From: Chloroflexi bacterium bin20 | GTDB lineage: Bacteria > Chloroflexota > Anaerolineae > Aggregatilineales > Phototrophicaceae | Direction of reading: 5' to 3' | NCBI GenBank assembly: GCA_002238485.1 | Contig: MPMG01000007.1 | Location: forward strand, 99,940-163,939 | DNA: 64,000 nt | Shown: positions 49,614-59,385 of the stretch, piece after piece | Position numbering within the stretch: position 1 is the first letter of the stretch | How the letters are laid out: every line of letters begins with the position of its first letter | Translations under genes and position numbers: made by a program | Notes under the pieces: model-generated | What the model was told of the DNA's origin: nothing | Seen by the model: only the letters and a program-made list of their open reading frames with translations | The model's database searches: none

Positions 49614-50612
49614 TTATCTCAAACGCACGCGCGGGTCAAAGACCGGATAAAGCAGGTCAATGAGCAGCGAAGCTGTAGCGATGCCGACGATGGAAAGCAA
49701 GGTCACGCCCATGATGACGTTATAATCGCCGTTATAGATTGCGTTGTAGGTGATGAAGCCGATGCCCGGATAGGCGAAAACAACCTCGGTGATCAGCGCG
49801 CCTTCAAAGATAGCCCCCAGCGAAAGCGCGAGATCCGTTACTTGCGGCAGCATGGTATTGCGCGCCACATAATAGAGCATGATCTTGCGCTTGGGCACAG
49901 CCGCCAGCTCCGCATATTGCACATAATCGCTGGCGATCTCCGTGGTCGTCAGCGACTTCGCCATGATGAAGCGGAAGGCTGTCGCGCCGATCACGATAGA
50001 AAGCGCGGGCAGGAATCCGAAATAGAGCAAGGAACTAATGTATTCCCAGTTGAAGCCTGGGTCGCCCCGCGCGCCGCCGACCAAAGGAAACCACTGCAGC
50101 CAGGCAGCAAATATCAGGATGAGCACAAAGGCGATTATCAGATAGGGGATGGGATAGGCCACAACAACGAAGCGCTCGATGACCTGCGCCCAGCGCCGAT
50201 TGTGATAATAACCAGCCAGCGCGCCCAGTAAGACACCCGATGTCCACGATATGGCTGTCGCAGTGCCCAGCAGCCCGATCGTCCAGGGCAGGGCGGTGGC
50301 GATGATATCCGAGACAGGACGCGGAAAATTGCCAAACGAGGGACCCAGATCGCCCTGCAGCAAGCGCGACCAATAGGTGATGTATTGCTCTATTGGAGAT
50401 TTATCCAATCCAAAAAGCGCAATGGTCGATTCGCGCATGGCAGCGAACGAGTCGGGATCCATCGACTGAAAGGCGGTCATGCGCGCCAGCATCTCATCGA
50501 CAGGGTTCACGGGCGAAAGGCGCGGTATCAAAAAAGTTGCCGTAATGCCGACGAATACCACCATCACCCACTGGAGGAGTCGCGGCAGAATGTAAGTTCG
50601 CAGTAGATTCAT
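49614..50612 (-). CDS. Opp/Dpp-type ABC permease (OppB-like)
   Basis: The protein has 332 residues from the ATG at 50612 with GGGAAG upstream. Six membrane segments. The EAA loop YVQYAELAAVPKRKIMLYYVARNTMLPQ (key YAELAAVPK and ARNTMLP) fits the OppB subfamily. It ends 10 nt before the OppC gene. Confidence 0.92.
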   Translation of the reverse strand: MNLLRTYILPRLLQWVMVVFVGITATFLIPRLSPVNPVDEMLARMTAFQSMDPDSFAAMRESTIALFGLDKSPIEQYITYWSRLLQGDLGPSFGNFPRPVSDIIATALPWTIGLLGTATAISWTSGVLLGALAGYYHNRRWAQVIERFVVVAYPIPYLIIAFVLILIFAAWLQWFPLVGGARGDPGFNWEYISSLLYFGFLPALSIVIGATAFRFIMAKSLTTTEIASDYVQYAELAAVPKRKIMLYYVARNTMLPQVTDLALSLGAIFEGALITEVVFAYPGIGFITYNAIYNGDYNVIMGVTLLSIVGIATASLLIDLLYPVFDPRVRLR

Positions 50613-50640
50613 AGTGGCTTCCCTTTTGCGCCTTGTCCCA

Positions 50641-50675
50641 AAGCCCTCCCCCCAATGGCGCTGAGGGGAGGAAGC
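50641..50675. repeat. C-rich dispersed repeat, AATGG subtype
   Basis: AGCCCTCCCCCCAATGGCG followed by CTGAGGGGAGG. It lies between the binding-protein and permease genes. Related copies are at 3515 and 56146. Confidence 0.4.
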
Positions 50676-50762
50676 CTGCACGACTTTCGCATTTGTCCCT
50701 CCGCTGGCGAGTGGCGATTGGCGCCGCCACCAGCCAGGGAGAGGCATAGATCGGGACTAGGT

Positions 50763-52706
50763 TTAGCCGCCGGTCGGAGTCAGGTTCTGGATGGCGAACT
50801 TGCCGCCCATGAACCAGTACAAAGGCTGATAGTTCGGGTTCTCGGCAGTCGGGAAGCCAGTCCAGTACTTCTCGTCCCAGGTTACGAACTTCTTGAATGC
50901 GATGGTGGTGATATCCATCATGTTCTCGACCCAATGCTTGACGAACTCATGGGCGAGGGCGATATTTTCGGCTTCTTGCGAAACCGGGTTGACGCCTTCC
51001 ATCGCGTCGATCAGCTCGTCCAGGACTGTCTCTTGCTGGCGACGCAGCGAGTTGCCGCCCAGCGGATTGTAGTCTTCGCCGGCCGGGGCATAGTACTTGG
51101 AGTGGTAGCCGCGCACATTGGGCCACATATCGCCCGATGCCAGCGCAAAGCTCTGCCAGGGCGTGCTGACCTCAAAGGCGCCAACGCGATGATTCTGCGT
51201 CCAGGTGCTGCGGTCGAGCGTGATGAAGTTCACATCCACGCCAAACTCGGACCACATGTCGGCGGCAGCTTGACCCATGCGGTAGGCATCGTTCTCGCTG
51301 GGGTCGGACTGGATATCCAAGGTCCACAGCTCGCCATCGGGCGTCAGCCAGCGGCCATCGTCGCCACGGCTCATGCCGGCTTTCATCAGCAGCTTCTCGG
51401 CGGCATCTGGATCGAACTTCCACCAGCCGGTGCCAAAGACTTCGCGCGGTTCGCCCGGCACGGTATAGCCATAGTCTTCTGCCCATGCGGCGATCTGGTC
51501 GGGCACGGTCGGGTCGTAAGGGTTGTACATCTCGCCATCGCCCAGGTCGATCTGCAAGTCGATCAGCCATTGTTCCAGCGGACCATGATACAGCTCATAG
51601 AGTTTGGCGGTGGGCGGGATGTTAAAGGGAGTCACCTTGGCGACGCCGCCGATGTATTCTGACTGCAACTCGACGATGTTGATCGCCAAAGCCAGCGCCC
51701 AGCGGACATCCTTGTTGGCCGCCATCGAATCGCCTTCCAGGTTGAAGGCCATGGCGCGGCTGCTGACTTCGTTGGGATAGGCCCAGGGGAAGTCTTTGTA
51801 CCAACTGCGGGCGGTTGGCGCGGTATCCAGCGTCGTCTCGAAGGATTCGATATCGACATCAAAGTAGACATCCAGCTCGCCACGCGACATGGCGATGGCT
51901 TTCTTGATGTTCTCGTTGCCGTACCAAATGCCCAGCGCATAGGGAGGACCAGAACCGCCCGTGATGATGCCAGCCAGGGAGTTTTCTGGATCGGCGCGGC
52001 GCTCAAAGAGCTGCCAATAGCCGTTTTCGTCCCAGTCGATGGGCAGGTAGTTGCCCAGCACGACCATATCTTCGGCATCCCAGACCCAGGCGCTGAGGTT
52101 TTCGCCCTCGGCCAGGCTCGCTTCGACTTCAGCTGCGACATGGCTCGGCATCATATAAATGCCGTTCCAGCGCGATTCGAAGAGGGTGTGGAAGCGCGGG
52201 TTGGGACGCCCAATCGTGAATTTGACGCTGTATTCGCCGGTCTTCTCGACCATGGCATCAAAGTCGTTCAGCTGCACTTGCCAACCGCCCTGCGTGCCGT
52301 CGTATTTGTTCCTGAGGGCATCGATGGTGTAGACGACATCATCGGCGTTGAATTCTTCGCCATCGGTCCAGAGGACGCCCTGGCGCAACTCGACCGACAT
52401 TTCGGTGAAATCATCGTTATAGACGGGGTCGGCTGCCGCGAGCGCGTGGATGAACTCGCCGGTTTCCTGGTCGCGATTCCAGAATGTCTCGTGCATCAGC
52501 GCATGGAAGAAAGCCGTGTGGATGCCGCTCTTCCAGATATTCCAGTCGGCTTCGGTGGGCAATCTATAGATGCGGTCAAAGACCCAGAGGTTTTCGCGCC
52601 CCCCCGGAACTTCCACTGGCAAACCTTGCGGTTCTTGGGCGACGGCGACGAGCGCTGGCGCCACAATGAGCGCCAACAAAAGTAGGAATACGAACTTTCT
52701 GAACAT
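50763..52706 (-). CDS. ABC transporter substrate-binding protein, family 5 (OppA/DppA type)
   Basis: The protein has 647 residues from an ATG with AAGGAG 7 nt upstream. The signal peptide is MFRKFVFLLLLALIVAPALVAVA, about 23 residues with a VAVAQE cleavage site and no lipobox. SBP_bac_5 motifs follow: ADPVYNDDFTEMSVELRQGV (key DFTEMSVELRQGV), then WTDGEEFNADDVVYTIDA. It delivers ligand to the OppBCDF-like complex. It is longer than a typical DppA and similar to oligosaccharide-binding members. It is divergent from the sulfatase-like gene across a 242-nt gap without a clear promoter or other gene. Confidence 0.92.
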   Translation of the reverse strand: MFRKFVFLLLLALIVAPALVAVAQEPQGLPVEVPGGRENLWVFDRIYRLPTEADWNIWKSGIHTAFFHALMHETFWNRDQETGEFIHALAAADPVYNDDFTEMSVELRQGVLWTDGEEFNADDVVYTIDALRNKYDGTQGGWQVQLNDFDAMVEKTGEYSVKFTIGRPNPRFHTLFESRWNGIYMMPSHVAAEVEASLAEGENLSAWVWDAEDMVVLGNYLPIDWDENGYWQLFERRADPENSLAGIITGGSGPPYALGIWYGNENIKKAIAMSRGELDVYFDVDIESFETTLDTAPTARSWYKDFPWAYPNEVSSRAMAFNLEGDSMAANKDVRWALALAINIVELQSEYIGGVAKVTPFNIPPTAKLYELYHGPLEQWLIDLQIDLGDGEMYNPYDPTVPDQIAAWAEDYGYTVPGEPREVFGTGWWKFDPDAAEKLLMKAGMSRGDDGRWLTPDGELWTLDIQSDPSENDAYRMGQAAADMWSEFGVDVNFITLDRSTWTQNHRVGAFEVSTPWQSFALASGDMWPNVRGYHSKYYAPAGEDYNPLGGNSLRRQQETVLDELIDAMEGVNPVSQEAENIALAHEFVKHWVENMMDITTIAFKKFVTWDEKYWTGFPTAENPNYQPLYWFMGGKFAIQNLTPTGG

Positions 52707-52948
52707 AGGTAAACTCCTTGCCATGCGGATAGATTTGTAACGAGCGCCCATACAGCACCCGGTATTGCCAAAGCAACAGCGCGAGCTTATGTTAGCGCAC
52801 TATCGCCAGCCGGCAAAATGCCGCCGCGCAGAGAATGCCACTCTTGCCGCTCGTTGTAAAGAGATTGGCAAATATTGGTCTGTTCAATTTGTAGCGCGCG
52901 CCAGAATCCAGTGTTAGACTGCCGCCCAGCCCAAGGAGGAGCAGCCCC

Positions 52949-54337
52949 ATGCCACGACAGCCCAACATATTGCTTATCGCCATCGACTCGATCCGCGCCG
53001 ACCACATGTCTTGCTATGGTTACGATCGCCAGACCACGCCGCATATCGACCGCTTTGCCCAGTCTGGCACGCTTTTTGAAAACACGTTCAGCCCGCACAT
53101 CCCCACCACCCCCGCCTATGCCTCTATGCTGACGGGCCTCGATTGTTTCGGCACGCAGGTAGTCGCGCTGCGCCACAAAGGACCGCTGCGAGCGGAAGCG
53201 CCGACTGCCGCCGAGATCCTGCGTGAGCACGGCTATACCAGCACCTGCGTCGGCTTCACCGGCAACCCCAGTTCGCGCGGCTTTGACAACTATATCGACT
53301 ATGCCGGCTGGGGAAGCTGGAAGCAGGGCAGGAGCCCCAAAGCCGAAAATCTCAATCAAGTCGCCATACCCGAACTCGAGCGGCTCTGCGCCGATGACAA
53401 ACCCTGGTTCGTGATGCTGCGCCACATGGACCCGCACGCGCCCTACCTGCCGCCCGCGCCCTACGAGCGCATGTTCTATCACGGCGATGAAACCGACCCC
53501 GACAATCGCAGCATGGATCCCGTGCTGGCATTCAAGCCATTTGGCGACTTCTTCAAATCGTGGATGCCGCCGGGCATCAGCGACAAAGAGTATGTTATCG
53601 CCCAATATGACGGCGCGATCGCCTATATGGACGCCTGCATACAGAGCATTTTCGAGGCGCTGGATTCGCTGGGCGTGGCGGACGACACCATCATCGCGCT
53701 GAATGGCGATCATGGCGAAACGCTCTATGACCACGAATGCTGGTTCGACCATCACGGCATTTATGACAATGTGCTGCATGTGCCGCTGATCATCCGTTAT
53801 CCAGGCGCGGCACCGGCCGGGCTGCGCGTCAGCGGCTATAATCAGCACAAAGACCTGCTGCCCACCCTGCTGGAACTGGCTGGGCTGAAGACCGAACAGG
53901 AATTTGACGGTCGCAGCCTGCTGCCTATGGTCCGCGGCGAGGTCGCATCGCAGGAAAGCGAGTTCTTCATCAGCGAATGCACCTGGATGCGCAAACAAGG
54001 CTGGCGCACACCGACCTGGAAGCTGATGATCGCGCTCGAGCCTGACTTTCACTTCAAGCCGGAAGTCGAACTGTACAACCTGGTAGAAGATCCGAATGAA
54101 GATAATAACCTGGCGGAAACGCATCCCGATGTGGTCGCGGCGCTGCGAGCAAGGATGAATGCGTTCATATCCCGGCGCGAGGCAGAAACGGGCTTGCCCA
54201 ACCCCATGCTCAACCAGGGCGACTGGCACGGGAAGGCAGGGGTCGGCGCGTTCACTTCATCGCAGCAAGCCTATGACACGCTCTATATCGGCGACCTGGA
54301 CGAGGCAATCCGTCTGCAAGCCGAATCACGCAAGTAG
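52949..54337 (+). CDS. sulfatase-superfamily hydrolase with Thr in place of the formylglycine Cys
   Basis: The protein has 462 residues with AAGGAGGA before the ATG. Alkaline-phosphatase-superfamily fold: metal-binding LLIAIDSIRADHMSCYGY and the later ALNGDHGETLYDHE (NGDHGE). The activation site, normally CxPxR, is Thr53-Thr54-Pro55-Ala56-Tyr57 before ASMLTG. It therefore cannot form formylglycine and lacks the Arg. Thr is a nucleophile in phosphodiesterases of this superfamily, so a phosphodiester or phosphoglycan substrate is possible. It stands first in the rightward sugar cluster. Confidence 0.85.
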   Translation: MPRQPNILLIAIDSIRADHMSCYGYDRQTTPHIDRFAQSGTLFENTFSPHIPTTPAYASMLTGLDCFGTQVVALRHKGPLRAEAPTAAEILREHGYTSTCVGFTGNPSSRGFDNYIDYAGWGSWKQGRSPKAENLNQVAIPELERLCADDKPWFVMLRHMDPHAPYLPPAPYERMFYHGDETDPDNRSMDPVLAFKPFGDFFKSWMPPGISDKEYVIAQYDGAIAYMDACIQSIFEALDSLGVADDTIIALNGDHGETLYDHECWFDHHGIYDNVLHVPLIIRYPGAAPAGLRVSGYNQHKDLLPTLLELAGLKTEQEFDGRSLLPMVRGEVASQESEFFISECTWMRKQGWRTPTWKLMIALEPDFHFKPEVELYNLVEDPNEDNNLAETHPDVVAALRARMNAFISRREAETGLPNPMLNQGDWHGKAGVGAFTSSQQAYDTLYIGDLDEAIRLQAESRK

Positions 54338-54362
54338 GGGCGAGCCACCGGGTCGCCCGCCA
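54334..54362 (+). repeat. GTAGGGGCGAGCC hairpin repeat
   Basis: GTAGGGGCGAGCCACCGGG then TCGCCCGCCA. The TAG stop of the sulfatase-like gene (54335-54337) is part of the repeat. Confidence 0.55.
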
Positions 54363-54382
54363 ATAGAAAAGGAGATCCTTTC

Positions 54383-55399
54383 ATGACACTTCGCGTAGCC
54401 ATCATAGGCTTGGGCGGCATCGGCAACAACCACGGCCGCTGTTATACGCAGCATCCGGGCGCGGAAGTCGTCGCTGTCTGCGACATCATCCAGGAGCGCT
54501 CCGACAAAGCCGCGGAGACTTTCGGCTGCCAGGGCTTTTATTCTGTAGAGGCGCTGTTGGCCAGCGGAGTCGAGTTTGATGCAGCCAGCGTCACCACGGC
54601 AGGCGTCGAAAATGGCGGCGATCATTATCAGCCGACCATGCAGTTGCTGCGGGCCGGCTATCCTGTCCTGGGCGAAAAACCGATTTCCAATGATGTGTCC
54701 GAAGCCGCGGAAATGGTGGCGCTGGCGAAGGAGCGGAACCTGCGCTATGGCATCAACCTCAACCATCGTTTCACGCCGGCGGCCGAACTCGCAAAAGAAT
54801 GGGTCGATGCGGGGCGGCTGGGCGAGATCAACATGATCGATATGACCATGTGGATCAACAACCCCAATGAAACTTCGCCGCATTTTCACATGCGCGCGCT
54901 GCACCCGCATTCGCTGGATGTCATGCGTTATTTCGCTGGCGCAGAAGTTGTCAAGGTGCAGGCTTTCTATAAAAAGGGCGCCGGACGAAGGATCTGGTCA
55001 AACGCGCAGGTCAATTTGCTCTATGACAACGGCATCATCGGGCATCTGCGCGGCAGCTACGATGGCAATTTCGGCGCGACCAGCCTGGGGGGCGGCAGCT
55101 ATGGCCTGGAGACCTTGGATGTCTTCGGCTCGGACGGGCGTATCTTCCTGCGAGACGCCTGCGAAGAACTCACTTTCTATCCTCGTTTCACAGGCTCGCT
55201 GGAACGGTATGAGAATTACGGCGGTATGAGCCACTTCGGCGAGACTTTTTACAGCCGCATCTCGCGCTGGATCGAGCAGAATTTGGAAGGCGCAGCGCCA
55301 GAAGATATCGATGCCTCGGGCGCAGATGCCCTGCGCGTGCAGCAGGTGATCGAAGGCGCGATTGAGTCGTGGCGGACGGGCGAGGTCATCAGCCTGTGA
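54383..55399 (+). CDS. Gfo/Idh/MocA family oxidoreductase
   Basis: The protein has 338 residues with AAGGAG before the ATG. Rossmann motif GLGGIGNNHGR (residues 9-19), signature GEKPIS, and the substrate-domain segment GINLNHRFTPAAE. It is closely related to the 330-residue protein at 56203 (both share GINLNHRFTPAA and the GEKPISN block), so the two look like a duplicated pair. It ends in GTGA shared with the next gene. Confidence 0.9.
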   Translation: MTLRVAIIGLGGIGNNHGRCYTQHPGAEVVAVCDIIQERSDKAAETFGCQGFYSVEALLASGVEFDAASVTTAGVENGGDHYQPTMQLLRAGYPVLGEKPISNDVSEAAEMVALAKERNLRYGINLNHRFTPAAELAKEWVDAGRLGEINMIDMTMWINNPNETSPHFHMRALHPHSLDVMRYFAGAEVVKVQAFYKKGAGRRIWSNAQVNLLYDNGIIGHLRGSYDGNFGATSLGGGSYGLETLDVFGSDGRIFLRDACEELTFYPRFTGSLERYENYGGMSHFGETFYSRISRWIEQNLEGAAPEDIDASGADALRVQQVIEGAIESWRTGEVISL

Positions 55400-56202
55400 T
55401 CACCATCATCGGGCGCGGGCACAGCGGCACGCGGGCAATTTCGCATACGCTTTATGCCTCGGGCGTCTATATGGGGCAATCGCTGAACCCGTCGGGCGAT
55501 TTGGTGCCGCCCCATGCCATGTACGATGCCTGCCGCATCTTCGCCCGATATGTCGACTGGCAAGGCGGGCTGCGCTGGGATTTCAGCCGCGCGCACGCTG
55601 CTGACATACCGGCGCGATTCCTGCGCTTGCTGGAAAGCTATTTGCATTCGGTGCTGGCGCATGGCGGCGCTCGCAAAGGCTGGAAGATCCCCGAAACCAC
55701 GTTGATCTATCCCTGGCTGACGCGACTCTACCCCGATATGCACTACATATTCTGGATTCGCAACCCGCGCGACTGCATCATCGGCTCGCACAAAACCGAC
55801 GACCTGCGCGACTTTGGCATTCAATATCCCGTGCCATGCGAAAACGAAGCAGACCCGCAAAAGGCACAGACGAACGAAAGACTGCGCCGCGCCATCTCGT
55901 GGAAGTATCAATACGACCTGGTCAAGTCCATGCCCAAGCCGCAGCGCTGGATCGAAGTGCGCTTTGAAGATTTTGTCACACGGCAGGAAGAGCAATTGCA
56001 GCGGCTGGAAGCCTTCCTGGACATGCCACTGGCGCGCATTGTCATGCGGCAAGACACGATCGAACGGTGGCGGCGCGATACGGGCGTCAATTACTTCGAC
56101 TTCCTCGAGCCAGCCATGCGCGCCTACAACTACGAACTGCCGCCAAACCCCTCCCCCAATATGAATGAGGGGCTTTCAAACAAGGAACGGAGTAGTCCCT
56201 AG
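55396..56202 (+). CDS. sulfotransferase-like protein
   Basis: The protein has 268 residues from a GTG that overlaps the previous stop (GTGA). An upstream GTG at 55369 is possible. The N-terminal GRGHSGTRAISHTL resembles the 5'-phosphosulfate-binding loop of PAPS sulfotransferases (usual RSGTT). WIRNPRDCIIGSHK matches the 3'-phosphate-binding region (RNPRD), with IEVRFEDFV further on. It may transfer sulfate or bind a nucleotide. The last 20 residues (NPSPNMNEGL and on) come from a C-rich repeat. Confidence 0.7.
   Translation: MITIIGRGHSGTRAISHTLYASGVYMGQSLNPSGDLVPPHAMYDACRIFARYVDWQGGLRWDFSRAHAADIPARFLRLLESYLHSVLAHGGARKGWKIPETTLIYPWLTRLYPDMHYIFWIRNPRDCIIGSHKTDDLRDFGIQYPVPCENEADPQKAQTNERLRRAISWKYQYDLVKSMPKPQRWIEVRFEDFVTRQEEQLQRLEAFLDMPLARIVMRQDTIERWRRDTGVNYFDFLEPAMRAYNYELPPNPSPNMNEGLSNKERSSP
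56146..56175 (+). repeat. C-rich dispersed repeat, AATGAGGGG subtype
   Basis: AACCCCTCCCCCAATATGAATGAGGGGCTTTC, an imperfect palindrome that encodes the C-terminal tail of the sulfotransferase-like protein. Confidence 0.4.
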
Positions 56203-57195
56203 ATGAGTTTACGTACAGCCGTCATCGGCATGGGACCCATCGGCAATCGACATGCCAAGCTCTATGTCGAGGACGAACTGGCCGAGTTGATCGGACTCTG
56301 CGATATCGTGCCAGAACGGGCACAGCGCGCGGCGGCGGCACATGGCGCGCCAGCCTTCACCGATGCCGAGGATATGCTGCGTGAGCTTGCGCCCGATGTC
56401 GTCAGCGTGACCACCGGCGGCTTTGAAAACAGCAGCGACCACTATGCGCCGACCATGCAGGCGCTGGAAGCGGGCTGTCATGTGCTGGGCGAAAAACCCA
56501 TCTCCAACGAGATCCCGCTGGCCGAGGCGATGGTGGCAAAAGCGCGCGAAATGGGCGTCTGCTATGGCATCAATCTCAATCATCGCTTCACGCCGGCCGC
56601 GCGACTGGCGAAAAGCTGGATAGACGAAGGGCGGCTGGGGCATCTGCTCTTTGTCAACATGGCGATGTGGATCATGAATCCCGCCGAGACCTCGCCCTTC
56701 TATCACATCAAATCGCTGCATCCGCATACAGTCGATGTCATGCGCTATTTCTGCGGCGATGTCGAAGCGGTGCACTGCTTCGGGGCAAAAGCGCCGGGAA
56801 GGCAGATCTGGTCGACCGCCCAATTCAGCTTCCGCTTCCGCAACGGCGTGGTCGGCGCGCTGACGGGCAGCTATGATATTGAACGCGGACACCCGATGGA
56901 ACGTTGCGAAGTGGCGGGCACGGGCGGACGCTTCGTGTTGGACGACATGTGGCGCGAATTGACTTTGTACCCGGCCGGCGACTTACATAAAACCGTCTAC
57001 ACTGACCCGCTTTTTGGCGGCTTTCACAATTTTGAAAACACATTTCGCGAGCGAATCCATTGTTTCTTGCGGCAGGTCGGCGAGGGCGTCGCGCCCGACC
57101 AGATTGATGGCAGCGCAGAAGAGGGCCTGGCGGCGCAGAAGGCGCTGGCGGCAGCGATCGAATCGCTGGAGACGGGGTCGGTGGTTTATTTGTAA
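56203..57195 (+). CDS. Gfo/Idh/MocA family oxidoreductase, second paralog
   Basis: The protein has 330 residues. The ATG follows the previous TAG directly. GMGPIGNRHAK (residues 9-19), GEKPISNEIP, and GINLNHRFTPAARLAK. It differs from the paralog at 54383 in its C-terminal half, so the two may act on successive keto-intermediates or on different epimers. Confidence 0.9.
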   Translation: MSLRTAVIGMGPIGNRHAKLYVEDELAELIGLCDIVPERAQRAAAAHGAPAFTDAEDMLRELAPDVVSVTTGGFENSSDHYAPTMQALEAGCHVLGEKPISNEIPLAEAMVAKAREMGVCYGINLNHRFTPAARLAKSWIDEGRLGHLLFVNMAMWIMNPAETSPFYHIKSLHPHTVDVMRYFCGDVEAVHCFGAKAPGRQIWSTAQFSFRFRNGVVGALTGSYDIERGHPMERCEVAGTGGRFVLDDMWRELTLYPAGDLHKTVYTDPLFGGFHNFENTFRERIHCFLRQVGEGVAPDQIDGSAEEGLAAQKALAAAIESLETGSVVYL

Positions 57196-57238
57196 TAGCG
57201 CAAGCAAGAAAATGACAATACTAAGGAGAACCATCAAA

Positions 57239-58042
57239 ATGAAACTCGGCGCGAACTCACTTTTATTCGGTTCCTGGGATATGGAAACGGCTTTCAAATA
57301 CCTGGCGATGGCGGGCTATGACGGCATCGAAATGTCGGCAATCGACAGCATGAGCCAGCACCTCGTCTTGTCCCGCTGGCAAGAATGCGCGCCAGAAATT
57401 GTGCGCCTTTCAGCAGCCTACGACCTGGAACTGCTGGCTATGGAGCAGTCGTCTCGCGATGCCGACTTGATGGAACTGGCTTTCCAGGCGGCTGTCGAGA
57501 CCGGCATCCCGATCATCAACTGCGGTCCCGGCGGCGTGGCAGACGACGAATCCACCTATCCGCAGGTGCTGGACGAGCTGGGGCATCTCGTGCGCCGCGC
57601 CGAGCACTATGGCGTCATCCTGTGCGCCAAGGCGCATGTCGGGCAGTATGTCTACAATACGCCGACCAGTCTGCGCGTGCTGGAAGACATTCAATCGCCC
57701 AACTTCGGCCTGGATATGGATCCTTCGCACATCCACCGCGCTGGCGAAAACCCGGTCGAAGCCATCGAAGCGGTCGTCTCGCGCATCAAGCATGTGCATA
57801 TCCGCGATTGCAAGGGCAGGCAGCAAGGTCCTGGCGAGCCGCACGAACAAGCCAACGGGCGTGGCGATATTGACCTGGTCGGCTATATGCGCGTCTTGCA
57901 CAAGCACGGCTACACCGGCCCGCTCAATCTGGAAGTCATCGGCACCAGAGCCAAAGAGTATACGTTGGAACAATGCTGCATCATCGGCGCGGAATCACGC
58001 GGGCACATGCAAGCCTGCCTGCAAGCCGCTGGCGCGCGCTAA
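57239..58042 (+). CDS. sugar phosphate isomerase/epimerase (TIM barrel)
   Basis: The protein has 267 residues, ATG at 57239 with AAGGAG 10 nt upstream. AP-endonuclease-2-like TIM barrel: YLAMAGYDGIEMSAID, INCGPGGV, LCAKAHVGQYV, a metal-binding GLDMDPSHIHRAG with His/Asp, HVHIRDCKG, and a closing Glu in LNLEVIG. Members include IolE/IolI-type dehydratases and hydroxypyruvate-type isomerases. Its place between two dehydrogenases and rhamnose isomerase suggests a step in deoxysugar or inositol-like catabolism. Confidence 0.87.
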   Translation: MKLGANSLLFGSWDMETAFKYLAMAGYDGIEMSAIDSMSQHLVLSRWQECAPEIVRLSAAYDLELLAMEQSSRDADLMELAFQAAVETGIPIINCGPGGVADDESTYPQVLDELGHLVRRAEHYGVILCAKAHVGQYVYNTPTSLRVLEDIQSPNFGLDMDPSHIHRAGENPVEAIEAVVSRIKHVHIRDCKGRQQGPGEPHEQANGRGDIDLVGYMRVLHKHGYTGPLNLEVIGTRAKEYTLEQCCIIGAESRGHMQACLQAAGAR

Positions 58043-58063
58043 ACACAAGGACGGGACTGATCA

Positions 58064-59338
58064 ATGAACTTCGCTCCAACCGAATCACAATTGCGCGCCG
58101 CGTATGAACTGGCGCAGGAACGTTATGCCGCGCTGGGCGTCGATACAGCCGCCGCTATGGACATCCTGAAGGCTGTGCCCATCAGCTTGCATTGCTGGCA
58201 GGGCGATGATGTGCTGGGCTTCGAAGACCCCGAGCGCGGGCTCAGTGGCGGCATCATGGCCACGGGTAATTATCCCGGCAAGGCAAGCAATATCGACGAG
58301 CTGCGAGCCGACCTCGACAAAGCCTACAGCCTGATTCCCGGACGGCATCGCCTCAACCTGCACGCCTCTTACCTGGACAGCCAGCGCAAGATCCCTCGCG
58401 ACCAACTGCTGCCCGAGCACTTCGCATCATGGGTGGACTGGGCGCGTGAAAATGACCATGGAATCGACTTCAATCCTACGTTGTTTTCGCACGAGCTGGC
58501 CGATGACGGATTCACGCTGTCGCATGCCGACGCGGGTATCCGCGACTTCTGGATCGCGCATTGCATCGCTTGTCGTGAAATCGGCGCCAGCATCGGCCAA
58601 CAGCTGGGCAGTCCCTGCATCACCAATATCTGGATTCCCGATGGCTACAAAGATAGTCCCGCCGATCGTCTCGCGCCGCGCCAGCGCCTGCTTTCTGCAT
58701 TGGATGCTGTGTTCGCAAAGGAATTGAACCCCGCGCATAACCTGGACGCGGTTGAATGCAAGCTCTTCGGCTTGGGCTCGGAGAGTTATGTCGTCGGCTC
58801 GCATGAGTTCTATCTGGGCTATGCAGCTTCGCGCGACGTGCTGCTCTGCCTCGATGCGGGTCATTTCCACCCCACCGAGACCATCTCCGACAAGCTGTCA
58901 TCCGTGTTGCTCTATGTGCCAGAGATCTTGCTGCATGTCAGCCGCGGCGTGCGCTGGGACAGCGACCATGTCGTTACGTTGACCGACGATCTGCAAGCCA
59001 TCATGCAAGAGATCGTGCGCTGCGCTGCGCTGGAACGGGTGCATATCGGCCTGGACTTCTTCGATGCCAGCATCAACCGCATCGGCGCTTGGGCGATCGG
59101 TACGCGCAATGCCTTGCGCGCCCTGCTGATGGCGCTGCTGGAGCCGCGAGATTTGCTGCGCAGCTATGAAGATGCCGGCGACTACACCGGTCGACTGGCG
59201 CTGCTGGAAGAGCTCAAAGGGCTGCCTTTCGGCGCAGTCTGGGATTATCACTGCGCGCAGCAGGGTGTACCGGTCGGGATGTCATTCATGGACGAGATCC
59301 GCGCCTACGAGAGCCGCGTGCTGGCAGCCCGGCAATAG
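58064..59338 (+). CDS. rhaA: L-rhamnose isomerase
   Basis: The protein has 424 residues, standard RhaA length. Family segments: [21 protein letters not shown] (key [10 protein letters not shown]), [27 protein letters not shown], and the metal site [11 protein letters not shown] and [15 protein letters not shown] [11 protein letters not shown]. It converts L-rhamnose to L-rhamnulose using divalent metals. It lies 21 nt after the TIM-barrel gene. The next gene is the aldolase fusion. Confidence 0.95.
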   Translation: MNFAPTESQLRAAYELAQERYAALGVDTAAAMDILKAVPISLHCWQGDDVLGFEDPERGLSGGIMATGNYPGKASNIDELRADLDKAYSLIPGRHRLNLHASYLDSQRKIPRDQLLPEHFASWVDWARENDHGIDFNPTLFSHELADDGFTLSHADAGIRDFWIAHCIACREIGASIGQQLGSPCITNIWIPDGYKDSPADRLAPRQRLLSALDAVFAKELNPAHNLDAVECKLFGLGSESYVVGSHEFYLGYAASRDVLLCLDAGHFHPTETISDKLSSVLLYVPEILLHVSRGVRWDSDHVVTLTDDLQAIMQEIVRCAALERVHIGLDFFDASINRIGAWAIGTRNALRALLMALLEPRDLLRSYEDAGDYTGRLALLEELKGLPFGAVWDYHCAQQGVPVGMSFMDEIRAYESRVLAARQ

Positions 59339-59385
59339 TTTCCAAACCGCTGCCACCCTATTCAACAGTAATCTGTGGAGACGCC

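Noticed and set aside
52787..54229. Antisense ORF of 480 residues opposite the sulfatase-like gene
   Set aside because: Same reason: high GC produces long antisense frames, while the forward frame has clear sulfatase motifs and a strong Shine-Dalgarno.
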